From positions 151,391 to 215,390 of the forward strand of contig NW_020653766.1 in NCBI RefSeq assembly GCF_003589595.1: a stretch of DNA of 64,000 nt, read 5' to 3'. Origin of the DNA: Hyposmocoma kahamanoa. Lineage: Eukaryota > Arthropoda > Insecta > Lepidoptera > Cosmopterigidae. The position numbers and the translations under genes are program-made. Below the pieces are notes generated by a model. That model had not been told where the DNA came from, did no database searches, and worked only from the letters and a program-made list of their open reading frames with translations. The first letter of the stretch is position 1; every line of letters begins with the position of its first letter. Below, piece by piece: positions 35,217-47,900 of the stretch.

Positions 35217-35420
35217 AATAACGCACACACTCAACATAGCCCCGCACTAGGGAAACCCTGTGTCGCGGGTGCCATGGACACACATAGACAACCACAAATT
35301 ACACCCAAACTCACTACAGAAATAAATGTAGGCCATACTAATATTTCTCCCGGCCCGGGAATCGAACCTGGCACCTCTGCGTGGCAGCCCCGCATGGTAA
35401 ACGTTCGGCCACAGAGGCAG
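35217..35420 (-). mobile_element. tRNA-derived SINE (family S2), near-complete
   Basis: On the minus strand the head (35,420-35,347) has an A-box region TGTGGCCGAACG and B box GGTTCGATTCC. The body reads GGGTGTAATTTGTGGTTGTC, CACCCGCGACACAGGG and GTGCGGGGCTATGTTGAGTG, ending in GTGTGCGTTATTTTA. The same body is found at 55,278-55,481 and 59,118-59,300, and the head alone at 49,285-49,360. Confidence 0.85.
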
Positions 35421-35551
35421 TTAAATAAAAAATAGAATAACTATTATAAGGAAGAGATAATAAGCTGCATTGATGATATAATTATAAAGCGAACAAATCA
35501 TGTCGCAGGAGTTTTGATTAAATTTGGATCGAGTGTTTTTTTATTAGGTAT

Positions 35552-35700
35552 ACCAAGTGCCTGTTCGTAAGCGACGCCGCTTCAAGCCGCGAAGGGCTGA
35601 GAGGCGCTGCCCGTTCGTAACTCCCATGTGCCAGTAATGTCACCGCCACCTTACCCTTCAAAACCGGAAAGCAATAATCTCACGAATCTCACCATTTTGG
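35552..35700 (+). repeat. Interspersed repeat R3, internally deleted copy
   Basis: It begins with ACCAAGTGCCTGTTCGTAAGCGAC, which corresponds to the R3 start at 61.60 kb. It jumps to a GAGGCGCTGCC-like block and then to CTTACCCTTCAAAACCGGAA as at 29,427. Several internal blocks are missing. Confidence 0.65.
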
Positions 35701-36477
35701 GATAGTAAATTTGCTATTCGTGAGTCGATTTTAGTTGATAACTACTCTATAATTTCCTCGGTACTTATTTCCTTTGACGTTATTAGTATACTACAACTGG
35801 GGCGTAGCTAAAAGGCCCAAATGTTTTTCACTGCTATTGATTGTACTAAAATAGTGCCACCAACGAATAAAATAATTGCGGTTTTTCAAAAAAATACGCA
35901 TAAAAAATGTATCCGACGGACAGATGATTGAATATTATGGACAATGTAAAGCCAAAACGCCGATGACGTTATTCAAATAATGCTCATATAATTCAGTAGC
36001 ATAAGATTTGTGTCTTAGAGGATGGATAAAAATAAAAGAAAGGAGCTGCCCTAACTACGGAATGAACGTGCACACCTAAATAAAAATTGAACGAACAAAT
36101 GGCGGATTTCTTTACTATCGTACCATAATTTATCGATAAATCATTATCGACGTGCAAACATTTAATTAAAGTAGATCAATGTTCCATTTGGGAATATTTT
36201 AGGTTATAACGTCACATGAAATTTTGAATTTATTGTTTTGCGTATAAAAATACTCAAACATACGAAAAGTGAATTTGCACAGCAAAAAATAATATTTGTA
36301 ACTTGAAAGTATATAAAAAAGAGAAAACTTTGAAATATAAATCCTATACATTTCCAACCTCAAGATACATTTTTTCATAGAGAAATTTTTAAACAGATTC
36401 CACATAGTGTGAGCTTTTTTTGTATTTATGCATTGGTATAGAATTAATCAGTGACTGATCTAAGTGAATCTTTAATA
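35701..36477. other. Anonymous AT-rich DNA
   Basis: No gene or repeat recognised. TATCGATA is at 36,131-36,138. Confidence 0.45.
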
Positions 36478-36515
36478 ATAGGGGTTAAAGTATGAAATTG
36501 CCGATATGTACTGAA
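36478..36515. repeat. Candidate mariner terminal inverted repeat
   Basis: GGGGTTAAAGTATGAAATTG and the following CCGATATGTACTG lie about 40 bases beyond the transposase stop, next to TA-rich sequence. This is where the 3' end of the mariner should be. Its mirror copy is not present on the other side, since the 5' part of the element is missing. Confidence 0.45.
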
Positions 36516-36555
36516 AATCTAAATTGTTTATTTTTTAAATTTTTAACAAATTTAT

Positions 36556-37392
36556 TTAATCAAAATAGTTGCCATTATTATCTATACATTGCTGCCATCT
36601 AATGGGAAGGTTATTAATGCCTTTGCGATAGAACTCCGACGATCTAGACTGCACAAACTGTGTGAAAGCATTTTGTACTGCCTCCTGGGAAGAAAACTTC
36701 TTGTCACGTAGATAATTGTCCAAATCACGAAAAAAATGGTAGTCCGTTGGAGCAAGGTCTGGTGAATACGGAGGATGACGAATGGTTTCTAACTGCAGTT
36801 CCTGAAGGGTCAAAATGGTTTCTCGTGCTGTGTGAGGTCTCGCGTTGTCGTGGAGCAATAATGGTGAAGATCGATTCATGAGTCGGGGCTGTTTTACTGC
36901 TAGTTTTGTCAACATGGTTCGGAGTTCGGCACAATAGACATCTGCCGTTATTGCTTGACCAGATCGGAGAAAACTATAGTGAATAACACCATGCTGAGAC
37001 CACCAAACAGTTACCATTACCTTTTTATTGGTAAGTTTTGCTTTAGGACACTGTTGTGGCATTTGACCTGGGGTCAGCCATTGCATTTTTCTTTTCCGGT
37101 TATCATAAAGAATCCACTTTTCATCACATGTTACAATTCGATCCAATATTCCTTCATTTCTGTACCGGTTCAACAAGGCAACACAAGTTTCAATAGACAA
37201 GTTTTCAAGATACAAGTGTAAGGCAGTGTAAGTATAAACATGTTTCGCATATATTAAATAACATGCAAATGTCTGATTATACAATATCAATTGACTACTA
37301 TTGGTCGAGCGCCTTTGATTTGTGCAGAAAAATCGACACTTCTCCGAAGTGAGACAAGTAGTCACGAGCGACTGCGAGTTTTGACAAGCCAC
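36556..37392 (-). pseudogene. Mariner transposase, catalytic domain intact, N-terminus lost
   Basis: A 278-codon open frame. From about residue 65 it matches mariner transposases: DRIVTCDEKWILYDNRKRK (first Asp), KKVMVTVWWS, LLHDNARPHTARE (second Asp), HPPYSPDLAPTDYHFF (third Asp) and ending GINNLPIRWQQCIDNNGNYF. Thirty-four residues separate the last two aspartates, the D,D34D spacing typical of mariners. The residues and the sequence resemble the cecropia-type branch that includes the transposase part of SETMAR. Residues 1-64 or so are unrelated, and the paired HTH DNA-binding region is absent, so it should not be an autonomous transposase. No stop or frameshift interrupts the catalytic part, so this copy is young or under some constraint. 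Confidence 0.9.
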
Positions 37393-38814
37393 GTCAAACG
37401 AGCTCTGTTAACGTTAGCGCTCGCCTTCGCTCGGTCAGTTACTCGTAGGCGCGTGACACCAAACGATGGCAAGGCAAGGCAAATAGGCTGTCTATACGTT
37501 GGTATTGGCCTTCACTCGGCAACGTTAGACCAATATGGTCTTTGTATTGCTGGCTTTATAAAATATGAATTTTTAGTAGTTACCGTTGTCAGTGGGAAAA
37601 AATCGGAAATAAGTGGATAATTTGGTTTTCAGGAACCGAGAATGCCTAGTAAATGGGTCTTGTTTAATCTAATTAAAATATAAAATTAATTACCAATAAA
37701 CCGAATGATGGAATTGCATTATCATGTAATCTATTTACATTCAAAGTTATGTTAAAATTTGACTCTTCAAAATGAAGCGAATAAATGAAGATGGTCTTTG
37801 ATTCAATGTTTATATTCGGCGCTATTATACGGCGGTATGATTTCCAACCATTCTTTTTTCTTTTTTGATTTGTAGGTAAACTTGAAATAGTAATAATAAT
37901 AATAAAATAATAAAAACCGCGTAGTGAATTATTTTAATAACAGAATATCGATAATATGTACGCTTCCAAGAACAACACTATCTCAAAATAATCGTTAACA
38001 ACAATCATCAAAATATACAACAAACAGGCAATCTGAAAAAACCAAAGCAAAATTTGGCAAGATTTATGAACCAACTACTTAAATATGTCTAATCACATGA
38101 GATATTTGGGCTTTTGTGTGATTTATAGACAGAAAAATAACACGTGTCTGTACAATGTTACATTCGGTCGATCTTCGCTTTTTCAAATGCCACATCCCGT
38201 AATGCTGCAGCGACGAATATTTATTAATACTTAATTGTTCTCACTGTCAATATTTAGGTCCATTATAAAATGGACCTAAATATTGTGGTAATAATACAAT
38301 ACATGCAAATAATTCAATAAAACACTTGGAAAAACATTTGTTTTGACATTTGATGTACTTCCCTTTGACAACCGTATCATGTACCTCATGTACTACGAAA
38401 TTGACACGGTGGGCATTTAAGATGACGTTACGTATTTTCGATTTCCGTGTTTGACACAGACCAATGTAATGCTATCTCTTTTGGCTTAAGACGGCACGCA
38501 AGAGTTAAACAAAGACAAAGAACATGTTTATGTTTTCAACGTCGAAATGCATCATATAAATATAACGTCTGATTCATATATGTCAATATAATATGTCCTT
38601 TGTTTTCCATAGTCTAAGATTTGTATGAACAATTACAAATGTCCATTGATGAACACGAGAATTTGTTCTTGTTAAGTACTGCTACGAATAATTTTATTGT
38701 TATCTGAGCCGATTGCTGTTTGTTGTCAATCGGTTCAACGTGGTTAAACAATAAATCGACCACTCAAATTCGTTCGATCAGCAGAAGATATATGTATATA
38801 ATAATAGTGAGTCT
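37393..38814. other. Anonymous DNA
   Basis: The 109-codon plus frame at 37,291-37,620 runs through a CpG-richer patch and has no recognisable domain. An (AAT)n microsatellite lies at about 37,886-37,912 and TATCGATA at 37,946-37,953. Confidence 0.4.
38248..38285. repeat. Perfect 17-bp hairpin, 4-base loop
   Basis: CAATATTTAGGTCCATT (38,248-38,264) is the exact reverse complement of 38,269-38,285. The loop is ATAA. This could form a stable small RNA hairpin if transcribed, or be a relic of a foldback element. Confidence 0.9.
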
Positions 38815-39036
38815 TTATATAGGCCCACTGCTGGGGTACAGACCTCCTCTGACATTGGGAGAGCTTTGGCTGTAGCTCCCTCTCATGCTCGATGTAGATT
38901 ATTTCTTTAAATTGCTTTGCAGATATGTGGAAGTCTTCTCACCATAATGTTTTCCTTTACCGAAAAACTCATGGTAAATTTCAAATTACATTTTGCACAT
39001 AAATTCCGAAGAACTTAGAGGTGCAAGCCCGGATTG
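38815..39036 (+). mobile_element. Common lepidopteran interspersed repeat ('GGCCCACTGCTG' family)
   Basis: The segment starts near TATAGGCCCACTGCTGGGG, continues with ACAGACCTCCTCT, GGAGAGCTTTGGCTGTAGCT, TTGCTTTGCAGATATGTGGA, AATGTTTTCCTTTACCGAAA, TGGTAAATTTCAAATTAC and GAATTCCGAAG-like sequence, and ends at GAGGTGCAAGCCCGG. From general knowledge this block order is widespread in moths and butterflies. Here it is worn and its tRNA-like right end is cut off. Confidence 0.75.
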
Positions 39037-40235
39037 TACATATACATAAACAAAGCGTAAAAGTTACAGCGTATTTTATTCAATAAAATTCAACGTTCCA
39101 ATAAGCAGTTTAAAAAATGCTGTTTATTTGTAACTTAACGTGCGTCTAAATATTCTTTCACACTATGATATAACGTGGTCGAAGCTGATTAGTGCTCCTA
39201 TATAATATCAATGTCGTCACGGAATCATAGCAGTTGGTAGCTATCTACAGAGGTACGTACGAAAACGAAGATGACGTCAACAATATTGTTCACGTTCAAG
39301 AAACATGAAAAAAGTATAAGAAAGTACTGTAGGTACATTGTGCTGTATTCTTGATGAGCCTCGTATATATTGTACTATACCTTAAATCACAAACCTCTGG
39401 GTGTTGCAATAAAACTTTACACTATACATCGGCTTTCAAGTTTCTCCATTGTGGCTCGGCCTTCGGCGTCCTCTACGTTATCCGAGCACTATTAATATTA
39501 AAACTTGAATGTACTCATATTTCAACCCCCTGCAGCCCGTTTTCACCCCCTCGCCTGTAGCCGCAGTTGCACTGCGTTGTGCCTATGAACATAGATGATA
39601 TTTCAGCTCTTAACACGAGAACTAATGAATTGGTCCATTGGATATTGATGAGCGCGCGTCGGTTATTTCGAATGTGATTGGATTGTTTATTCGGGACTTA
39701 TTCCGATATATTATAATGTTTGCGTATCTCTACGTACACATGTATTGAAATCATCTTTGAAAGAATATTTTTTTCACTGGTTATTTGAAGCACACAAAAG
39801 TTTAGTAAAGTAAATAAGTTATGAGAGTGGACATTAACTAAAAAGATGAAAGGGGCACCTGTTTTTAATGACTTTATTATGTCGATTAACAATTTGGAAA
39901 GAAATAAAAAAACACGAAGAAGCAATAACGTTCTTTGAAACTCTCTGATGTCGGCGCCTGTGAAATCGATAACGTCACCCGCGGGTCTCATAACAGACTG
40001 TGAAGCCATAAAGCGGAATTAAAAACAATCCTGATTAGTGAAACCAAATGAAAAGTGGCATTTGTATTTCTTTTTCAGCAATTAAACATCAAACCGCAAC
40101 CCCGGACCCTTCGTAATGGCTTTTATGTTAAAAGGCTGACGACAGAACTTCAAAGTGCAAAAAACAAAGCGAATAAAAATAATATAAAGCACTGTGTCGG
40201 CTGCTTTATGGGGTGTGCGCGACGATAAAAATTTA
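39037..40235. other. Anonymous DNA
   Basis: No gene recognised. TGACGTCA is at 39,272-39,279. The 103-codon minus frame at 39,698-40,009 has no recognisable domain. Confidence 0.4.
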
Positions 40236-40620
40236 ATTTACGCCGTCAACAAGTCGCGGGGAAACGCGGGAAATAGAGGGATGCAGCGGGCAACAGCGGC
40301 GAGATACAGCGGGAAACGCTGACGCGCGCCGCTGCAACAGTAAAGAGCAAATGACGAATGCGACTGACCGACGACCGAGAAATAACGAGCCGTAAACACC
40401 AACGTCCCTGTTAGAGTTAACAACACTAACCTGAGCACCTACCGCAAGTTTCGGCGTATGTCATTGCTTGTTGGTAAGCCAACGAAAATGACGTGGCACA
40501 AGAAACATAATTACGTACGATACAGTTTCAAACCCAACCCTTTTCTGAGAATGACGAGCAACTGACAGTCGGCCAGCGCGGCGAGACGCGGGCAGCAGAA
40601 AAAAAAGGAAATTTCACGTC
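40236..40620. other. GC-rich block
   Basis: CpG-rich DNA with loose repeats of CAGCGGGNAAC (about 40,276-40,320) and a second GC patch at 40,565-40,605. Open frames on the minus strand have no recognisable domain. Possibly regulatory. Confidence 0.3.
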
Positions 40621-43600
40621 ACTTCAGAATATGAAGAGGGACTGTCGTGTTTTGTATTATGCGGCATTTTGTTCGATAAAAAACGTCCAAGTTGTTTGTT
40701 TGGTCAAATTTGCTGCGAGGAGAGAAAAACTAGGTTCCCGTTTTGACGTCCGCGGAAATGAGGTTCTTTGGTTGCTGAGATAAAGACGCAATTCGATTAT
40801 TATTATCTGTGAAACATACGGAACACTTCATGTACCTAATGTGTATGAAAGCTGATTTCAAAGATTAAACCTAAAGATAGTTCTTATTCGTTAGGTTAAT
40901 ATGTCAGGTAAGAAAAGAAAGAAAAGAAGTAATTTCTAATTCATGCTCGGGTGTGACACGACAGGCGCGTTCATTCGATCCCAGCGCTATTACGCGCGGT
41001 CCCGCGCCGCGGCCGAAACATGGACCTCTCTAATCTGTCCCGCAGGAGAGAGGCGAAAATATGAAAAGTGTAGATGAAGTGTCGTTCCAGGCTTTAATGT
41101 CACTTTGAGAAATTAAAAAGCCTGCGAGTGGGGCCAGCCCGGGAGACTATTAATTTATGTGGAACTTTGAAAAATGCCTGCTGTCTCGACGCGGCCATCG
41201 TCGCCGCGAGAAAGCGAGAGGCGCTGAATAATTCTGCTTTTTGAGTATTTGATGCGAGAGGAAAAGGGGCGCGTGGGAGCGGGAGGGCGAGCTTACGAGC
41301 CCAGACAATTAATTGGAGGCACAGAGGTAATGTCCTCTCCAAATTTGACTTTAGGTTGATTAATAACAAGTATACTTATGACATGTGCAAAAACTTCGGC
41401 CTTTAAATTTTCTGTTGAATAACATTTTGCCACGTTTCATAATTAATACCCCCATTGCCCTCAAAAGAATTTTGAAAACAAAAGGTATCTTGCATGCTGT
41501 AATTAATTCAGATATGTATTTTTATTTTGTTACCTTTGTGACTTATGTAGGAAATAAACATTTATACACACTGGCACATTTAGAGGAACACTAGAATAAT
41601 CTCTAATATAATACTGTGTTAAAACATATAAATCATGTAATAGTGCTGCGGTTGTCTAGGTGGTGTTTGTGACTATACTTGCGCTAGTGGTATTTATTTT
41701 ATGAATTGATTCATAATATATTGAGGGTGGGGAAATAAAAAAGAAAATCAACACAAGCGCAGCTATTTTGCACGATTCATCCTTCACTGGGTTTGCGGAG
41801 GAGCAAATTAATTTACTTCCATTTTTATTAACATGGATTCCCGCAAAAGTAACGCTTAATCTGATAAAAACTCACTGTGTTTTTTCTGAAATCGGGTTCG
41901 GTTATTTAACTTTTTATTTTCGGTCTGATTTGAAAATAAAAAGTTGATTGTTTTTTAATTTCCTACTAATAAAGGTTTGTCCAGTAATTTGTGGTAGATT
42001 TTGCGTTCTTGTACATTTAAAAAAAAAAAAAAATCGAAAAAGTATTTATTTATTAAATTTTTTCATAATATCAATAAGTTAAACTGTAATAATTTCTAAA
42101 ATTTCAGCTATTTCTACATAAAAAAAAGATGTTTTGTTTTATATCGATTTTTTTTGTGAGTCGTTGCATACATTATGATGTCGCGTCTGTAGCCTTCGAT
42201 TCGTAAGCTGTGCTAAATGATGCACTATCACAGAGTCCTTGCATATTTTATAATAATGAAGCTGGCAAGACCTTTCAGATTGTTTGTCTCAAAGTGGAAT
42301 AATATAATCTCAAACATAGAGCGCAGAAATAACCGCCACTGCGGAAAAAGATCAAATAACGTTACTGTTTAGGATAAAGATCAATATTGTGTAATCGTTT
42401 GATCGAATTACGCGTCGTAAAACCAAAGTGTAATCAGACAAGCGGTGCAACTCCCGCCCGTTCGGCGCGTCAATGTCTACACGTCTCTCAGCGTGTAGGG
42501 TTGTCACATTGTTATTTTAGTTATACATACAGATTTGCAACATATAATTCGAAAATTATGCGAATGTGTGCGTCTGTGGCGCGCGGCGGGCGTGTACACA
42601 TACAAACCGCGTTGCTACGTTTTTATGAAGTTACACTACTTGTCATATTATGCCATGGCAAAACATTGTTACTGCACCGGGCATCTCTCTGCCGATATCA
42701 TCATTCCAGTAAGTGTGAGTGGAGTTTTTGATAAACACTGCTATCAGCCAGCGGCACTTTGGTATGTAACTATCATTCTTATTATCTGTTAACGGTTGTA
42801 GAAGTTCAAAAGCTATTAAGCTAGTTGGGTATGCATCTGGTGCGTCGTCTGATGAGTCAGTCGAGAGACAGCTATAAGAAATTTCTTTAGTTAATTATTA
42901 CGATTAGTACCGTCAAAATTATAAATTTTCCTAAGTTAAGAGGTAACCAAACCTAACTAGTATATGTATCTCTATTTTTGAACAGTTTACAAACTTTGTA
43001 GAAGATTTTAAAATGAATAAAATAAGTATTTTATTTACGTGTTAAGTCCAGCATAAAAGTCCGCTAGTTGCTGTAAACTAGAGGCCGCAGCGCGCTTTGC
43101 ACTACATTATAGAGTCGGTCACTTAGATAATAGATATATCGATAGCTTCATTAGTTTCGGTTTGATTATTTTAACAGATAAAATCGACACGAACTATAAA
43201 CAAGTACTTTGTATGAATAATTACATTCCGATTAAAACGGATAAAATCATACGAACTAGTGTAGTGTTAATGTAAGATTAAATTAAATAGTGCCAGTGAC
43301 ACTGAACAAAAAGATTACGTGATAAAAGTGTCTCCGGTTTAATGGATGATAACAAAATTGGCAGTGGGTGAATTCTTAGTATAATTTGTTTATTTATTAG
43401 ATTAAGTGAAATGTAAATTACATCTTAGTCTTGTATTTGGCTAGATTGTAAGGTATTTATGATGGACTTTATTGGTACCTTATAAATAAATGAACAATTT
43501 TAAATATAATACATATTAGTGAGAATCCATGAAACGTTTTGAAAAGAACATTTTAAAAAATGCTCATTGAAATGGTGCTTACTCGTACGAAAGCTTAAGA

Positions 43601-44865
43601 ATAAATAGCCGCAAGCAGCGTCACAGGGACTTTCTATTGGGTGAGTATATTTAAAGAATAGTTTTGCCATGAGTCTTCCGTTGGTAACATTTTATCGATA
43701 AACCCACTCTAGTCGCATTTACCGACTAGGAGATAGTTAAAGAGTTAGAACACGCGAGGAATTGTAAACGCGCCACTTTAATAGTCTCTTGTTTGTGCTC
43801 GCAGCCACCCGACCTGGTGCCACCCAACAGCGACACCCGACACGCCGATGGCGTTGCTCTCATTTTATACTCTGCTAGTGTTTTAGCTTTGGACCGGAGC
43901 CCTAAATAAAGGTAAGTACCTAGTAACACATGCTTGTATAAAGTTAGTTTGTCACTATGACAACATACAAGGAAAGGGTACTTACATGAGATATTAACAC
44001 AAAAAGTCGCCTATTACGTACATAGAGTACCTAGACAGATTTTTCATTAATGATAGAATCTACAATATTAATTAATTATAGAATCTAGAAGGATTGTACA
44101 ATGGAACTTAAGTCTTAAGAACATTTGCTGATTGATAGCAAATGAGAGCTGAAAAAATATATATTGTATTTATGTAAAAAAACTAAATACTCTATGGTTA
44201 ACATCTATCATATGGTATAGGTATACAAAATACGCAAAATGAGCCAAAGACGGTATTAGTAGATTTTCTTTGTCGATCTCTTATGTTCTATAAGTTTAAC
44301 AATGACAGCAGGCAAAATAGCATAACAGGTCATGACTCTTACTAATGAATCAATTCTTTTCCATAAAAAAAAATGCGAATAACAACAACGTACCGTGGAG
44401 AAATCTGTCAGAAACTAGAAGCGATCTTTTTGTTAAAAACATTCACATAGGTGCTCTTGTAAGAGATTCCAGATAGGCAGCTATAAAGAATAGTGTAAGA
44501 CCTTCGCGGCGAGGAAGCTCCGATGCTCACGTAGCGATGATTTGTCGCAGTTAGAACGGTGCGGTCTGGAGCAGATGCGAGATTTTTTGCTTTATTTGAA
44601 AGATAGTCGCCATCGAGGAATTCGCAGAACTAAATTGAAATGATTTGGTCATGTCTCTCTGAGGAACGCCCATTCGATAAACCGTTTTAATGGCTCTGGT
44701 GTGATTGACGTCAATCGCCTGTTAAATGTTTTTCACTAGTTTTAAAATGTCGAATAATAATTGATGCTCAAAAAGGGAAACAAAATTAAAACTCGTTTAA
44801 AAGTGAAATAGTTGCAGGCATTCAGAAATTAAACTATAAAGTCTTTTTTAACATCACAACAGCAG
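40621..44865. other. Anonymous DNA with GC patches and short hairpins
   Basis: No coding gene supported. It holds a GC-richer block at about 40,960-41,340, a perfect 14-bp inverted repeat AACTTTTTATTTTC (41,908-41,921 / 41,932-41,945), a run of 15 A at about 42,019-42,033, TATCGATA at 43,137-43,144 and 43,693-43,700, a strong splice-donor string AAAG/GTAAGTACC at 43,911/43,912, and the 12-bp palindrome ATTGACGTCAAT at 44,704-44,715. The frames at 42,387-42,792 overlap in two frames and have no recognisable domain. Confidence 0.35.
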
Positions 44866-44910
44866 AGCTCCTTGTGAAAGAGTTCGTCCAGGAAAGTATT
44901 GCCACTTTGC
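44866..44910 (-). repeat. Interspersed repeat R3, right-end piece cut off by a LINE
   Basis: On the minus strand this reads CAAAGTGGCAATACTTTCCT followed by GGACGAACTCTTTCACAAGG, the end of R3 as at 29,478-29,520. The remainder of the same copy continues at 48,630, on the other side of the LINE insertion. Confidence 0.75.
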
Positions 44911-47900
44911 TAGATAGATAGATAGATAGATAAAATGTTTATTTGTTACTACATTCACACGTACATAACAGCAAAAAAATAAAAAATAAAAACAAAAACA
45001 CAAACAAAACAAAAAATAAACAAAAACAGCAGAGTCGCAGCACTGCTAGACACCCAGTTATGTACGTGTGCTGCAGCAGTGCAAAAAGGTCATAGCTCAG
45101 CGTCGGTGTTTACTCAAGAGCAAAGCGCTGATTTTCAGCTATAACCTAGAGGTAATCGCGGATACGATAATCAGCTCGCTGACGTCATTTTTCCATTTAA
45201 TTATATTTAAACATATAATAATAATTAGAATAGAAACCAAATAAATAGGAAGATAATATAAATATAATGTTTAAAAAATAAATTAAAAATATTAGTGATT
45301 TAATTCAAATTATATATTGTAAGAGTACAATATATAAAAAAAAATTAAGAAAAACAAGTGAAATACAGATATAAAAGAAAATTAAACTGTTAGTGGGTTA
45401 ATCATGGTTTTAATACACAATATATCCAATAGGACTGGACTGGACTTAATAGGCTGATGATGATGACATGCAGCAAATTTTCGCCACCTAAGCAAAGCTC
45501 TGTGAAATACCCTTTTTTTGACTGTCAAGAAGAAGTTCCTTTACCTTTTCCTTGAAGGTGCGTTTAGATTTTAAAAGTCTTAAAGGTGGTGGAATATTAT
45601 TCCAACACTATATTGCGTGGTAGCGAAAACTGCCGGTGAACGCTGCTGTACGATGTCGCTGCATGCTTAGCGGGGGACGTAACGATCTAGGAATATGGTC
45701 GTACCGTTTATAAAAGTGGGGAAATTGTAATTTTGAAAAAAGATAATCTGGATTTTTGAATTTTGCAATATCAAACATTAAAGATGCAAGATGTAACTGT
45801 CTGCGAGATTCCATGTTGAGTATACATGCATTATTAAGAAACGGCGTTATATGACTCCTAGGCGAAACATCAAAAATAAACCTACAACATGCATTCTGTA
45901 TGCGTTGTATTAAGCGACTTGTTTTATATAACAGTCGAGGGCCATAAACAAGGTCCGCATAGTTGAGACGAGACAGCACCAGGGATTCGCACAAAGTGAT
46001 CCTAACTCCCTCGGACAGTAAATTCCTAATTTTGTACAAGACTTTCAGTCTATAAAAGCAACTTCTTACAACATTTTCTAAATGTTTTTCGTAACGGAGT
46101 TCGCTGTCCAACAGAACACCAAGATTTCTAGCTTCATGAACCCGGGAAATACTTTGACCTAAAATACTAACTACTGGTGACTTGTTTAAAATTTTCCTAA
46201 TCTGAACTTTTGATCCAAGCACCATAAACTTTGATTTATTAGGATTAAGTACTAGCGCATTTCGGACCGACCATTCAGCTATCGCATTTAGGTCTTCATT
46301 GAGCAGCCGTAATGAATCCGATATTCTCTCAGGCACTTCAGAAATATACAGCTGAACATCATCGGCGTACAAGTGGAATTTACTATGTTTTATTACTTGG
46401 ACCAAATCAGCACTGTAAATTATAAATAGTAGAGGACCTAATATCGAACCCTGTGGAACACCACGATGAACCGGCTGCAAATTGGAAATCATATCAATGC
46501 AGTTGCGTTTCTTGAGTCTTACAGACTGGCATCGGTCACTTAGGTAATCACCAAACCACTGAACCGCCCGTGGGTCTAGTCCATAGTAGACTAATTTTGA
46601 TAGCAGAAGAGAAACGTCAATGCTATCAAAAGCTCGAGAAAAGTCCAAGAGTGAGAGAATCGTACCACGGCCAGCGTCCTGTGCCGCTAGTATATTATCA
46701 GTTACGTCCAGCAAAGCAGTAACCGTGCCACGACCCCTTCGGAAGCCCGACTGAAGAGAAGGGAGCATATTATTCTTGTCTGCATGACATAGAAGCTGAT
46801 GATATACTGCCTTTTCTAGTATTTTAGAAAGAAAAAGCAGTACACTAATAGGCCTAAGATCTTTTAGTTCACTGGGATTGTCAACCTTAGGTAGTGGAGT
46901 GACCAATGCTTCCTTCCACAGTCTAGGTACCCTACCTGTCAAAATGGACCTATTCACAATCGCAGTGATTATCGACAAGGTCTTTGGTAACGTCAACATA
47001 ATCATGTCACGGCTAATATTGTCAGACCCCATTGCATTTGACTTGACAGACAAGATATATTTCGAAACATCCATTTCCGTAACAGGTTGAAGAGTGAAGG
47101 AATCAGCCCCAAAACTAGAAGTCTCAAATTTACCTCTCTCTAAACTAACAGCCATATCAACATGCCTAGGGACATTCAAAAAGTGATCATTTATCAAATC
47201 AGGGTCACCGAAACAGTCGGGAAGGTATTCACTTTTACTCGGGTCTATTAAAATTTTGCTTTTTAAGTTTTTCCAAAGCTTAACACTATCTTTTACATTG
47301 GAATTAACAAAATGGTTAAAATAAGCACGTTTTTCATAATAAATACTAGTTTCTACTAAACTTTTAAGGTCCTTGTAGTACCGCATATTTGAGTTTGAAT
47401 GTTTTTTCTTCGCCCTAGCTTCGTTGCGCAAATCCATCATAAATTTAAGCGTGTCAGTTATCCACGGCAGGGACTTAGGTTCTTTTATATGCAAAGTTCT
47501 ATAGGGAGCATGCCTGTCAAAGAGTTCCATGAGCAGTGTATTAAATTTGGCAACCATTGCATCAACAGTTGCTTCAGCACCCACAGATTCCCAGTCTATG
47601 GAGTTAAGGTCGCTAGTAAAACTGTCTAAATTTATATTCTGCAGGGATCTCGAGGTCACAGCTTTAGCAGGCACCCTAATCTTTTTTTACGTCATTGTAA
47701 TATTTATCATTGAGTGCCCGAGTGATCCGGTGATATTACTGACCAAGACTTCACGAACGGTACAGTTGGTACACACAACGTCAATTAGCGTCTCCGAGAC
47801 CGTAGTGAAGTGAGTAGGTTCAGATACAACCTGTCTCAAACCCACACAACGCAGAAACTGATCCAACTTCATAGTGTCCCTATCTCTTTCATGTAGCATA

